Shown piece by piece: positions 54,308-63,203 of a stretch of 64,000 nt of DNA. Below the pieces are notes generated by a model. That model searched no databases, was not told where the DNA came from, and saw only the letters and a list, made by a program, of their open reading frames with translations. The first letter of the stretch is position 1. Each line of letters starts with the position of its first letter. The stretch is from JANMZO01 sp963763135 (lineage in GTDB: Bacteria; Actinomycetota; Acidimicrobiia; Acidimicrobiales; JANYDT01). The stretch is from the NCBI GenBank assembly GCA_963763135.1, contig CAVXNJ010000009.1, positions 620,001 to 684,000 of the forward strand. Direction: 5' to 3'. The position numbers were made by a program, and so were the translations under genes.

Positions 54308-55287
54308 GTGTGGTCTGTGCCGGTCGACTCGGTTGTGGCGGCCGTGGCGTCTGTGGCGGTCGCCTCGTTGGACGATGTTGGTCCCGGCCTCATGAACGTC
54401 AACTCGTGCTTGTTGTGGAACAGGTGAAGCACGCGTGAACCCGGAATCGCGGCGAACCGGTGGGCGATGTCATGATCGGTCTCGCCTTGGAATTTGATCG
54501 TGCAGATGATGTTGGTTGCGTGGTCCAGCCACTTTTCGACAAGTCGAAGCATCTTCTCGGGGTACCCGATGATGTCGCTGCACCACCAGTCGACGCGGCC
54601 GACCTCTGACGGCTCAAGGCCGAATGCACTTCCCCCGTGCCAGGTCACGTTCGGCAACTCCTCGACCGAAGGATCAAGTGGAGCCCGGTCGTAGGCGGTG
54701 ACACTGGCTCCGGTTTGGGCGAGGGACCAGGTCCAGCCGCCGGGGCTCGCTCCCAGATCAAGGCACGTTTCGCCGGGTTTTGGGAAGTTCCTAAGCAGAC
54801 ACAGCGCTTCCCACAGCTTGAGGTACGCCCGGTTTGGTGGTCCTTCTCGGTCCTCGACGAATTGCGGGGCTCCGTTGGCGAACGGACTGGAGCACCTGGC
54901 GGCGAGGAACATGGTTTTCGGATCGAGGAGCGTCCAGGATCCAAGCGGGGCTGATGGGGCGGGCTGACCAAACGGAAGCGGTTTTGCTGAAACGTATGGA
55001 AGTTTCTGGGTGATGAGGTCGGCACGTCCGCGATGTTCCGGTGCATACACGGCCCAGTTCCGTTGAACGGCCCGGAGTTTCGTTGATGCGTCGGAAATCG
55101 AAGCGATGTCGATCCGATGGCAGTCATGCCAGATGTTGAGCGCCCACATTGACCGGATGGCCGGGCGCTCGGTGACGATCAACTCGCCATGTTCGAATGC
55201 GATCGGGATGCGGGCTATCTGCAATTCCTCCACGAGCTGGTCGTGGAGACCTTCCGCCGCAAGATATGCCGTACGTTGTTTTGCCAC
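54304..55287 (-). CDS. RlmM/FtsJ-like SAM-dependent RNA 2'-O-methyltransferase
   Basis: A 327-residue methyltransferase. The N-terminal part (about 1-150) resembles the RlmM/THUMP-like RNA-binding region, and the SAM motif DLGASPGGWTWSL near residue 179 starts the Rossmann domain. The KDKE-type residues of 2'-O-ribose methylases can be placed: Lys in RAYLKLWEALCLLRN, Asp in WWCSDIIGYPEK, Lys in CTIKFQGETD, and a final Glu in HNKHELTFMRPG. It would modify 23S rRNA or a tRNA; the exact site is unknown. A Thr/Ala-rich tail follows (TEATATDATAATTEST-like). Start is GTG, six bases after CAGACT, a near-TANNNT box. Confidence 0.85.
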   Translation of the reverse strand: MAKQRTAYLAAEGLHDQLVEELQIARIPIAFEHGELIVTERPAIRSMWALNIWHDCHRIDIASISDASTKLRAVQRNWAVYAPEHRGRADLITQKLPYVSAKPLPFGQPAPSAPLGSWTLLDPKTMFLAARCSSPFANGAPQFVEDREGPPNRAYLKLWEALCLLRNFPKPGETCLDLGASPGGWTWSLAQTGASVTAYDRAPLDPSVEELPNVTWHGGSAFGLEPSEVGRVDWWCSDIIGYPEKMLRLVEKWLDHATNIICTIKFQGETDHDIAHRFAAIPGSRVLHLFHNKHELTFMRPGPTSSNEATATDATAATTESTGTDHT

Positions 55288-55445
55288 CCGTCCAGTCTGC
55301 CCGCTCCGGCGGGCTCCGATGGCCGGATCGACGAGGTCCTCAGGTCAACCGGGTGACGAGATCTCACGGTAAAGGGTCTCAGGGGTTCGGATACTCTGGA
55401 CGCGTCGCAGAAGATCCATCCTCGGATCGATTTGACGAAGGCGGA

Positions 55446-56678
55446 TCAGCCCACCGGCCGGCTGAACCCGGCGATCTGCTTGTACTGGGCACTGATTCCC
55501 TCGAGCTCGCCATCGGCAAACACATCACCGATCGCCGAAAATCCCGCGGGCGAACGCTCCTCGGCCATATCGAGCACGCGCTCGGGGCCGTGCTGGCGAT
55601 TCGCGAGCACGATTCTTGCGGTCGCCGGGAGGCGCTCCCATTCATATGCGCGCAGCGCATCGGTGGGATCGGTATGCGTCTTCAGGGCAACTGCGATAGC
55701 CGAGGCATCAAGAATTGCTTGAGACGCTCCGTTCGATCCGATCGGATACATCGGGTGCGCGGCGTCGCCGAGGAGCGTTACCCGGCCGTGGCTCCAATGG
55801 CTAAGCGGATCCCGGTCGACCATGGGGAACTCGAAGATCTCTTCGGTCTGTTCAATAAGTGCCGGAATGTCGAGCCAATCGAAACGCCAGTCGGCGAAGC
55901 GATCGGCGAATACCGATTTCTCGACCCGCTTGTTCCACTCCTCGCGACCCAGCAGACCCGTGTCGCGGCGGTCAAGTTCAGCAATCCAATTGACGAGTTG
56001 GAGGCCGTCCGCGTCGGGTTCCGTGATCGGATACGCAACAAACTTGTGGGGCCGGTATCCGGCCATGAACATCGACCGCTTGGTGAGGAACCCGGGGTGG
56101 CGGGTGGCGGCCCGCCACAGCACGTTTCCTGACCACTGGGGAGCGCCCTGGTTCGGTTCAAAGGTGCTTCGGGCCACCGAGTGGATCCCGTCGCATGCGA
56201 TGACCACGTCGGCGGTGTCGAACACCGTTTCGCCGGTGGTGCGATTCTCCAGTTCAACGGTCGGTCTCGTGTTCGAGTCGCCAACCGTGAACGAACGTAG
56301 GGCGTGCCCAGCGCGTACAGCGTCGGGTCCCAAGCGTTCCTTCACAACCTCCAGAAGGGCCAGTTGGAACCGGCCTCGGTGGATCGAGATCTGCGGAACC
56401 TGATATCCGGCCGCGAGACCCCGGGGTTCCCGCCAGATCAGCTGGCCATGACGGTTGAAGAACGCCAGTTCTGCGGTCTCGACGCCGAGTGGCCGTAACG
56501 TCTCGAGCAGCCCGAGTTCGTCGAGGACTCCCATGGCGTGCGGCAGAACGTTGATTCCGACCCCGAGCGGGGTGATGTCACGCACCGCTTCGTACATCGT
56601 GACGCTGATGCCCTGAGCATGAAGTGCCAGTGCCGTCGCACAACCACCGATGCCCGCTCCAATAACAATCGTATGCAT
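55446..56678 (-). CDS. FAD-dependent monooxygenase, PhzS-like
   Basis: A 410-residue class A flavin monooxygenase. It has VIGAGIGGCATALALH at residues 5-20, CDGIHSVAR near 163 and GDAAHPMYPIGSNGASQAILDA near 290. Its closest remembered relative is PhzS, the enzyme that hydroxylates 5-methylphenazine-1-carboxylate; shared blocks are PLGVGINVLPHA, WREPRG, ISIHRG and MVDRDPLSHW. No other phenazine gene is nearby, so the substrate is probably another aromatic ring. The gene is 13 bases after the nucleoside hydrolase gene and clearly co-transcribed, suggesting a heteroaromatic base as substrate. The start at 56678 is inside a longer frame to 56774. Confidence 0.88.
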   Translation of the reverse strand: MHTIVIGAGIGGCATALALHAQGISVTMYEAVRDITPLGVGINVLPHAMGVLDELGLLETLRPLGVETAELAFFNRHGQLIWREPRGLAAGYQVPQISIHRGRFQLALLEVVKERLGPDAVRAGHALRSFTVGDSNTRPTVELENRTTGETVFDTADVVIACDGIHSVARSTFEPNQGAPQWSGNVLWRAATRHPGFLTKRSMFMAGYRPHKFVAYPITEPDADGLQLVNWIAELDRRDTGLLGREEWNKRVEKSVFADRFADWRFDWLDIPALIEQTEEIFEFPMVDRDPLSHWSHGRVTLLGDAAHPMYPIGSNGASQAILDASAIAVALKTHTDPTDALRAYEWERLPATARIVLANRQHGPERVLDMAEERSPAGFSAIGDVFADGELEGISAQYKQIAGFSRPVG

Positions 56679-56691
56679 ACCTATTTGTCTT

Positions 56692-57660
56692 TCAGTCCAT
56701 CGTTCTAAACAAGTGACGTACTTCAGCCCGGAATCGCTCGACGTCGACATCGAGCGCGACGCGAGCCTGCGCAAATCCTTCCGGCGTGCCCTGGTGCTGG
56801 ATGGCGTTCGGGTCGACCCGTCGGATGAGCCCGCGGCGGTCAGCGACCGTCATTCCCCAGGCGGGACCGGGATCGCACTGGATGGCGATGGGGAGAGTCG
56901 GCCCGCTGACGAGGTCGGGGAGCACCGCAGCCATCGCGGCCAGCAGATCGTGACAGGGGCTCTCACCTTCGGGAACGAAACCGGAGCCTCCAGCGCGGTA
57001 GTACGCGAGAGGCTCGGCGAGCCACCGGGCGGCGTCATTTCCGCGCCCCTCGACCAGATCGACTTCAGCTGAGTGGAACGTGGCGCGGTGTGACACGTCA
57101 AGGCCGACCAGGAGGGGCGGTTCCGCCCAGTGTTGCTGGAGCACCTCCGCCGCTGCGGTCGGGTCGTGCGCGATATTTGCTTCGCTCACGGGTAGCGCGT
57201 TGCCCGGTGACGCGAATGTTCCGCCCATAGTCACCAGTCGTAGGTGGACGGGCGAAAAAAGTCCCTGCCGGAGTCCGCTCGCGACCGTCGAAAGCGGACC
57301 CAGAGTGAGAAGCGTGTCGGCGGTGGCTCCGGGACCTGACCACAGTTGTTCGAGCGTGACGAGCGTCTTCGCCCGGGCGGGAGGGCGACCGGTGTTGCCC
57401 AGGCCGTCGGTGCCGTGGACGAAATCAGCGGGCCGGGTGATTGGTGCGGGACCGACGGCCGCCGGGGCCCCGACCGCCACCGGAACGTCGGGACGTCCGG
57501 CCGCTTCCAACACGCGGAGAATGTTCTCGGTGGCCAAATCGACGTTGACGTTGCCCCATACGGTGCTGATACCGACGATCTCGATCGCCGGGTTGGTTAC
57601 CGCCCACCACAGCGCAACCGCGTCGTCTATACCTCCGTCGGAATCGATGATGACGCGCAC
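56692..57660 (-). CDS. inosine/uridine-preferring nucleoside hydrolase
   Basis: A 322-residue hydrolase that splits the N-glycosidic bond of a nucleoside into base and ribose. The calcium-binding motif is intact as IDSDGGIDDAVAL at residues 5-17 (DxDxxxDD), followed by GISTVWGNV near 31, TLGPLSTVA near 124 and MGGTFASPGN near 146; the catalytic His is in CHDLLAAM near 242. Base preference cannot be read. GTG 57660 is the start, supported by TACTGT six bases upstream and by the family start VRVIIDSDGG. It leads an operon with the PhzS-like monooxygenase. Confidence 0.92.
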   Translation of the reverse strand: MRVIIDSDGGIDDAVALWWAVTNPAIEIVGISTVWGNVNVDLATENILRVLEAAGRPDVPVAVGAPAAVGPAPITRPADFVHGTDGLGNTGRPPARAKTLVTLEQLWSGPGATADTLLTLGPLSTVASGLRQGLFSPVHLRLVTMGGTFASPGNALPVSEANIAHDPTAAAEVLQQHWAEPPLLVGLDVSHRATFHSAEVDLVEGRGNDAARWLAEPLAYYRAGGSGFVPEGESPCHDLLAAMAAVLPDLVSGPTLPIAIQCDPGPAWGMTVADRRGLIRRVDPNAIQHQGTPEGFAQARVALDVDVERFRAEVRHLFRTMD

Positions 57661-57666
57661 GCTCCG

Positions 57667-57672
57667 ACAGTA
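57667..57672 (-). promoter_or_regulatory. predicted -10 box of leaderless promoter for the nucleoside hydrolase operon
   Basis: Minus-strand TACTGT lies six bases before GTG 57660, in the 153-base divergent gap to the wax ester synthase gene. No Shine-Dalgarno sequence is present. Confidence 0.5.
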
Positions 57673-57813
57673 GATGACAGGCGCTCGGTCGCCGGTCACC
57701 GCGTCGGCGGGGTGCCATGGGGGACGGGTCAATCGATGCGACTCGCCAAGCGTGGAATTACGGGGCAAGATACGAATCATCTGTGCACGCGATAGTGCAA
57801 GTAAGGGGACAGC

Positions 57814-59643
57814 ATGAAGCAGTTGAGTGGGCTGGACGCCAGCTTCTTGTATATGGAAACGCCGACCACGTTTGGTCACGTGAACGGGTTGGCGATCTAC
57901 CAACGTCCGACACCTGACTTCGATCCGTATCCGCTCGTGTACAAGAAATTCGAAGCGATGGTCGGGCGGGCTGAACCGCTTCGTCGTCGATTGGTGACGG
58001 TGCCCCTCGGTTTGGACCATCCGTACTGGATCGATGATCCCGAGTTCGATCTCGACTTCCACGTCCGTCATATCGGTTTGGCTCCGCCCGGAGCGGCGGA
58101 CCAGCTTGGTGAGCAGGTCGCGCGAATCGTCGGGCGGCCCATGGACCGGTCACACCCCCTTTGGGAGGTTTACGTCATCGAAGGCTTGGCCGACGGGCGA
58201 TGGGCCATGTTGACCAAATTCCATCACGCCACCGTCGATGGAGCTGCCGGAGTGATCCTGCTCAACATGCTCACGGAAACCGATCCGAACCAGAACGCCG
58301 ATCTGGAGCCGATCCCATGGGAGGGCGAACCGATCCCGGCCGATGCCGAACTGCTCAAGCGTACGGTCCAATCCCTCGTATCGAACCCGGTGAAGGCGGC
58401 TCGGCTTCAGTTGCGGTTGGTCCAGAACCTCGCCGAATCAGCCGGAGTGACGAGCTTCAGCGGAGCATTCACCCAAGCCCGCAACACCATCAAAAAGGTG
58501 GCGGCGCGTGGAGAATCAACGACCCCCGACAACGAGCGAAGGGTCAAGCTCCCGCTGTCTTCAGCTCCCTCGACCCCCTGGAACAAGTCGATCACGGCCC
58601 ACCGTCGGTTTGCCATGCGATCGACATCGCTGGAGAACCTGAAGGCGTTGAAGAACGCGACCGGTGGAACCCTGAACGATGTGGTGATGGCCATTTGTTC
58701 AGGTGCTCTGCGCGCTTACCTTCTTGAACACAACGCGCTCCCCGACAAGCCCCTACGGGCGATGGTGCCGGTGTCGATACGGACCGGCGACGAGGCCGAC
58801 CCGTGGACCAACCGCGTGTCGGGCATCATCGCTGATCTGCCAACCGACTGTGATGATCCGCTCGAGCGCGTCGCCCGATGTCGTATCGCTATGTCAGAGG
58901 CAAAACGGCAGTTCGAGCTCGTTCCCGCTGACACGCTCACCGAGGGCGCCGAGTTGGCCTCGCCGATTGTTGCCACATCAGCGATGCGGCTGGCATCACG
59001 ACTGCGGCTCGCCGACCGGGTGAACTTCCCGGCGAACGTGGTGATCTCGAACGTCCCCGGCCCTCGTCATCCCCTGTATTTCGCGGGTGCCCGACTCGAC
59101 AACTACATCCCGGTGTCGATCGTGACCGATGGCATGGGGCTGAACATCACGGTCCATTCGTACCTGGACAAGCTCGACTTCGGGCTCATCGCAAGCCGGG
59201 AGCTGGTGCCCGATCTGTGGCATCTGGTCGATCTTCACGTTGATGAAATCGCCAAGCTTTTCGAGGCGAGCGGGGCCGAGTGGGTCGAACCGCCCGAACA
59301 GCCTTCGCTTCGGGTCGGCAGCAAATACGTGGCCCCGACCAAAGGCAAAGGGACCCGCGTGTCGGCCGCGAAACCAACTGCGCTTGCGGAACGTGCGAAG
59401 CCGGCAAAACGCTCGGCGACGAAGCGTTCGGTGCTGAAACACGAAGGCGCCGACTCCGGCGCTGAACCGAGTGGTTCGCAGACCCCGAGTGCGAAGACGT
59501 CCCGGGGAGGTGCCAAGTCGACACGAACGAGCGGAGCATCGTCGTCTCCGGCCAAACGCGTCGCCAGCCGGAAAGCGACGGCAACGAAAGCCACTGCCGC
59601 AAAAGCCTCGAAACCGGCTTCGGCGCGCAGCCGATCACGCTGA
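57814..59643 (+). CDS. wax ester synthase / diacylglycerol acyltransferase with basic tail
   Basis: A 609-residue WS/DGAT-type acyltransferase that moves fatty acyl groups from CoA to alcohols or diacylglycerol, making storage lipid at the membrane or lipid droplet. The active motif is intact: KFHHATVDG near residue 135 (HHxxxDG), and the family opening LSGLDASFLYMETP and the later NVVISNVPGPRHPLYFAGA block near 410 are present. Residues 504-609 are an Ala/Lys/Ser/Thr-rich tail (KGKGTRVSAAKPTALAER, KATATKATAAKASKPAS) like a histone H1 C-terminus, which is not usual in this family. A ribosome binding site (AAGGGGA) precedes the ATG. Confidence 0.93.
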   Translation: MKQLSGLDASFLYMETPTTFGHVNGLAIYQRPTPDFDPYPLVYKKFEAMVGRAEPLRRRLVTVPLGLDHPYWIDDPEFDLDFHVRHIGLAPPGAADQLGEQVARIVGRPMDRSHPLWEVYVIEGLADGRWAMLTKFHHATVDGAAGVILLNMLTETDPNQNADLEPIPWEGEPIPADAELLKRTVQSLVSNPVKAARLQLRLVQNLAESAGVTSFSGAFTQARNTIKKVAARGESTTPDNERRVKLPLSSAPSTPWNKSITAHRRFAMRSTSLENLKALKNATGGTLNDVVMAICSGALRAYLLEHNALPDKPLRAMVPVSIRTGDEADPWTNRVSGIIADLPTDCDDPLERVARCRIAMSEAKRQFELVPADTLTEGAELASPIVATSAMRLASRLRLADRVNFPANVVISNVPGPRHPLYFAGARLDNYIPVSIVTDGMGLNITVHSYLDKLDFGLIASRELVPDLWHLVDLHVDEIAKLFEASGAEWVEPPEQPSLRVGSKYVAPTKGKGTRVSAAKPTALAERAKPAKRSATKRSVLKHEGADSGAEPSGSQTPSAKTSRGGAKSTRTSGASSSPAKRVASRKATATKATAAKASKPASARSRSR

Positions 59644-59650
59644 ACGGGGC

Positions 59651-59706
59651 CGGGGAGGCTTAGGAAGTCGAGGAGGACCGGTTAGCTATTTGCCGGCTCC
59701 TCCCCG
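59651..59706 (+). other. overlapping alternative hairpins after the wax ester synthase gene
   Basis: GGAGGACCGG (59672-59681) can pair with CCGGCTCCTCC (59693-59703, one bulge), while CGGGGAGG (59651-59658) can pair with CCTCCCCG (59699-59706); the two stems exclude each other. No T-tract follows. The whole gap 59644-59997 (354 bases) shows no gene; its last 60 bases lead to the lipoprotein with a T-run near 59943. Confidence 0.35.
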
Positions 59707-59997
59707 ACATCCTCGGTTTGGACCCCCACCTCATCGGCGGTCGGGGCCACGACGGGGAGGCTGGCCCAGCGCCCATGCCCTCACCCCCACTGCATCACTT
59801 CCGCGCACTTTGTCGGACTGGGTGGTGGCGTTGTGACGACCATCAGCCGATTGTCACGGTTACTACACAAAGTGAACGGATCCTCAAGTAACGAGCCATA
59901 CGTGTCGATGATGTTTGCGGGATGTCTGATGTCCAGATGCCCCTTTTTTCATCGCGTCGTACGTACGTCGATGAATTCTCTTTCGAAAGGTCATTGA

Positions 59998-60741
59998 ATG
60001 CGACGGTTCTCAACCCTCACCGCTGTAGCCGGTGGATTGGTTCTCACCACGCTGCTCCTTACCGGATGCGGCTCCGACAAGGCAGACGACACCACGGCCG
60101 ATACCACGGTCGCCGCTGCTGAAACCACCGCTGCCGCGGCCGAAACGACGGCTGCCGCAGCAGACACCACCGCCGCCGCGGCCGAAACGACGGCTGCCGC
60201 TGCCACCGAGACAACCGTCGCTGCCTCGACAGACACCGTGGCCGCCGACACCGCTGCTGCCGGTGCGACCGACACTGTGGCTGCTGCCGGTGATCTCACC
60301 TCCACGTTCGTGACCCAGATGTTGATGGGCATGACGGGTGGTACCACTGCTGATCCCGCTGATGTGAAGTGCGTTTCCGAGAAGGTCACCGAGGCTGACC
60401 TCAGCAAGCTCGTGACTTCGTCGGGCTCGACCCCTGACCCCACCGCCATGAAGGCGATCATCAAGGCCGCATTCCAGTGCAAGCCGAAGGGTCTGGCCGA
60501 CAACATGGTGAAGTCGACGTTCACCGACGTCTCGGCCGATGTAACCGACGATCAGAAGACCTGCATCGCCGGCAAGATCCTCGACGTTATTGCTTCCGAC
60601 GATGCGGTGATCGACGCGATGCTGCAGTCGGATTCCAAGATGCCTGAGTCGCTGAAGCCGAAGTTCACGAAGGTCGTCGAAGACTGCGTGCCCGCTGGTG
60701 CAGCCCGTGAGGCGCTTTTGAAGGACCTTCTGAAGGCGTAA
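59998..60741 (+). CDS. repeat-rich lipoprotein of unknown function
   Basis: A 247-residue lipoprotein that I do not recognise. The signal peptide ends with lipobox LLTGC, Cys24 being the lipid site. Residues about 30-75 are repeats of the kind ETTAAAAETTAAAAD, and further Thr/Ala/Asp sequence continues to about 98. The folded part (about 99-247) has four Cys residues (VKCVSEKV, FQCKPKG, KTCIAGKI, EDCVPAG), probably two disulfides, and is helical. A ribosome binding site GAAAGG precedes the ATG. It is followed by a strong terminator and stands alone, which suggests a monocistronic, perhaps highly expressed, surface protein. Confidence 0.85.
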   Translation: MRRFSTLTAVAGGLVLTTLLLTGCGSDKADDTTADTTVAAAETTAAAAETTAAAADTTAAAAETTAAAATETTVAASTDTVAADTAAAGATDTVAAAGDLTSTFVTQMLMGMTGGTTADPADVKCVSEKVTEADLSKLVTSSGSTPDPTAMKAIIKAAFQCKPKGLADNMVKSTFTDVSADVTDDQKTCIAGKILDVIASDDAVIDAMLQSDSKMPESLKPKFTKVVEDCVPAGAAREALLKDLLKA

Positions 60742-60778
60742 GTGGCGTCGGCTCCCGCCGAACCGGATTTGAAATGTG

Positions 60779-60817
60779 AAACGGGCCTGTCGATACCGAC
60801 AGGCCCGTTTTCGTTTG
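60779..60817 (+). terminator. strong intrinsic terminator of the lipoprotein gene
   Basis: AAACGGGCCTGTCG (60779-60792) pairs perfectly over 14 bp with 60797-60810 around a four-base loop and is followed by TTTTCGTTT. It lies 37 bases after the lipoprotein stop. Confidence 0.92.
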
Positions 60818-60857
60818 TGGCGGGTGGGAGTTCGCCGCCACCACGGAGATTGTTGTG

Positions 60858-61598
60858 TCAGGCGGCGTAGTTCCGGAGGACCCGCAACGCACCGTCCGCT
60901 TCCGGACCGTTGGTCGCGAGGCCTGACTTGTCGCCGGCGAGGCGGCGGGCACCTACCCGGCAGAAGGCCCCCATCGAGCCACTTATGGTCGCTGGTGCAT
61001 CGGATGGACCGAGCTTCATCTCGATACCGTCAGGCGAAATAAGCGTGCATAGGACCGGCATCACCGGGAGCCCTGCCAGTTTCATCGCGTACGGGAGCGT
61101 CGCGTGGCCGAGCCAGGCGATGTGCCGGAGCCGGTCGGTGTCGGGATAGGCGATGCCGAGCGGTTCGGTGATGTCGAGTGTGTGGGCCCAGTGCTCCGCG
61201 AGGCGTGTCGTCGCCAGGGTCCTCGGCTTGAGTGGCGCGGCCGCCCAGCGAACGGTCAGTGAGGGGTCGGCGGACGAGAGTGCGGCCACCGACTCGCGAC
61301 GCGCACGCTTCCACTGTTCGAAGATTTCGTCCGGCTGGAGCGACACGGTCTGGACCTGCCCGTGCATAGCCTCGTCGAGGGGCTGATCACGCGTGGTCCA
61401 CTCGTTCGTGGGAGTCCTCAACGTGGTGGCTACTCCCGCTTCGGAAAGGGCGAGGTGCAGCACCGTGTCGGCCACCGACCATCCCGGTGCGGCCGATTCG
61501 GCCAACCATTCGTCGGCGGAAAGCCCCGCCAGGATGGCCTCGATTCGATCGTATTCGGCGACGAGGTCGCGCAAGATGTCGTCCGCTGCTGTTGTCAT
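60858..61598 (-). CDS. TIGR03084-type DinB/maleylpyruvate isomerase-like metal-binding protein
   Basis: A 246-residue protein of the actinobacterial TIGR03084 group, with a DinB-like four-helix bundle at the N-terminus. The metal-binding His residues are in TVLHLALSE near residue 46 and in RLAEHWAHTLDI near 138, and GWSVADTVLHL is the typical motif of mycothiol-dependent maleylpyruvate isomerase relatives. It may use mycothiol or another thiol; the reaction is unknown. ATG 61598 is the natural start; the frame continues to 61682 without family sequence. CAAAGT stands six bases before the ATG. Confidence 0.88.
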   Translation of the reverse strand: MTTAADDILRDLVAEYDRIEAILAGLSADEWLAESAAPGWSVADTVLHLALSEAGVATTLRTPTNEWTTRDQPLDEAMHGQVQTVSLQPDEIFEQWKRARRESVAALSSADPSLTVRWAAAPLKPRTLATTRLAEHWAHTLDITEPLGIAYPDTDRLRHIAWLGHATLPYAMKLAGLPVMPVLCTLISPDGIEMKLGPSDAPATISGSMGAFCRVGARRLAGDKSGLATNGPEADGALRVLRNYAA

Positions 61599-61691
61599 CG
61601 GTGCACTTTGCCGATTCGCGCACCGCAACGCAAACGGGTTTGCGCCAGTGCCCCGTGAATCGCGCCATGACGAACGGCGCATCAGCGAAGT

Positions 61692-63203
61692 TCAGGGAAT
61701 CGATGGAGTGAACTTCGGGGCGATGCGGGCGAGCGTCGCCTGTTCATATGCGTACGCATAGCCGATGAGACGAGGTTCGCTCCAGGCGGCGCCGGCAAGG
61801 GAAAGTCCAACGGGGAGGCCGCGAACCAAGCCCATCGGAACGGTGATGTGGGGCGTACCGCTCACCGCAGCCGGGGTCGACCAGCCGCCCGTGTCGCTGT
61901 CGCCGTTCACGAGGTCAGTTACCCACGCCGGTCCGTTGGTTGGCGCTATCACCGCGTCGAGCTTGTGGGTCCTTAGTGCTTGATTCAGTCCTCCATCTGC
62001 CGCGTAATTTCGGCACGCCGCGAGAGCGTCGAGGTAGAGCGGATCGGTAAGTTCCCCGAGAGCCGCGGCCCTCTCGAGTTGCTCCTGACCGAACCACTTC
62101 AGCTCGGTTTCGGCGTGCGCAAGATTCCAGGCGATCACGTCGTCGATCGTGGCAATCGGTGCGGACGGAATGAATTCGTCGAACCACGCCCGCAGTCCGT
62201 GACGGAGTTCGTGCAGCAGAACCGTGAACTCCGCGGCACCGAGCTCGGAGTCGTTCTCGATCTCTACCGGATCGATGATGACCGCACCAAGTTCGCGGAG
62301 CGTACGAATCGCCTGATCGAACAGAACCCCCACCTCAGGATTTCGGGGCGCATCGTCACGCATCACACCGAGGCGGGCGCCGTGGAGCCGATCGACGTGA
62401 AGGTCGGCGGTGTAGTCGAGGGTCGGAGCGTTGGCCGTCGACGGATCATGAGGGTCGGGTCCGCTCAAGGCGGTCAGCAGTGCTGCGGCATCCGCCACTG
62501 TTCTCGTCATCGGACCAGCCGTGTCCTGCGTATGCGAGATCGGGATGATTCCGTGTCGACTGATCAGGCCAACCGTGGGTTTGAGACCGACTATCCCGTT
62601 CACCGACGATGGTGAAACGATCGATCCGTCCGTCTCTGTGCCGACGGCGATCGCGCAGAGGTTCGCAGACGCAGCAGCGCCCGAGCCGGAACTCGAACCG
62701 CTCGTGTTGCGGTTGAGGGCATAGGGGTTGCGTGTGAGACCACCTCGTCCGCTCCAGCCGCTGGTCGAGCGAGGCGAGCGAATGTTGGCCCATTCGCTGA
62801 GGTTCGTCTTTCCGAGAATCACCGCTCCGGCGTTGCGGAGCCGCTGAGCCACGAATGCGTCGACTCTGGGTCTGTGGCCGAACAGCGCCATCGATCCGGC
62901 GGTCGTCTGCATCCGATCGCCCGTCGCGATGTTGTCTTTGAGAAGGACCGGGATGCCGTGCAGCGGTCCACGGGCTCCTCGTGCCGTGCGTTCAACGTCG
63001 AGTGCGGCCGCGATCGCCATCGCATCGGGGTTCAGCTCGATGACCGCCTGGAGTCGAGGGCCGCTCGAGTCGAGGTCACGGATGCGTTTCGCATACGCCG
63101 ATGTGAGTTCTGACGATGTGGTCCGCCCGTTGGCCATCGCTTCTTGAAGCTGGGCGACTGTCGCTTCGGCGAACGCGAACTCGCCGAACGTAATTTCAGT
63201 CAT
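61692..63203 (-). CDS. amidase (amidase signature family)
   Basis: A 503-residue amidase-signature enzyme. The Ser-cisSer-Lys triad is present: Lys in LLKDNIATGD near residue 86, cis-Ser in the Gly/Ser-rich NTSGSSSGSGAAAS near 170, and nucleophile Ser in TETDGSIVSPSS near 190. KPTVGLISRHGIIPISHTQDTAGPM follows as in many family members. It would hydrolyse an amide, possibly of a foreign or peptide-like compound; substrate unknown. Its start overlaps the YbaK gene by eight bases, so the two are translated as a coupled pair. Confidence 0.93.
   Translation of the reverse strand: MTEITFGEFAFAEATVAQLQEAMANGRTTSSELTSAYAKRIRDLDSSGPRLQAVIELNPDAMAIAAALDVERTARGARGPLHGIPVLLKDNIATGDRMQTTAGSMALFGHRPRVDAFVAQRLRNAGAVILGKTNLSEWANIRSPRSTSGWSGRGGLTRNPYALNRNTSGSSSGSGAAASANLCAIAVGTETDGSIVSPSSVNGIVGLKPTVGLISRHGIIPISHTQDTAGPMTRTVADAAALLTALSGPDPHDPSTANAPTLDYTADLHVDRLHGARLGVMRDDAPRNPEVGVLFDQAIRTLRELGAVIIDPVEIENDSELGAAEFTVLLHELRHGLRAWFDEFIPSAPIATIDDVIAWNLAHAETELKWFGQEQLERAAALGELTDPLYLDALAACRNYAADGGLNQALRTHKLDAVIAPTNGPAWVTDLVNGDSDTGGWSTPAAVSGTPHITVPMGLVRGLPVGLSLAGAAWSEPRLIGYAYAYEQATLARIAPKFTPSIP

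Noticed and set aside
55446..56678. Assignment of the monooxygenase as HpxO-type urate hydroxylase
   Set aside because: Conserved blocks fit PhzS better (GVGINVLPHA, WREPRG, MVDRDPLSHW); no urate pathway genes are adjacent.
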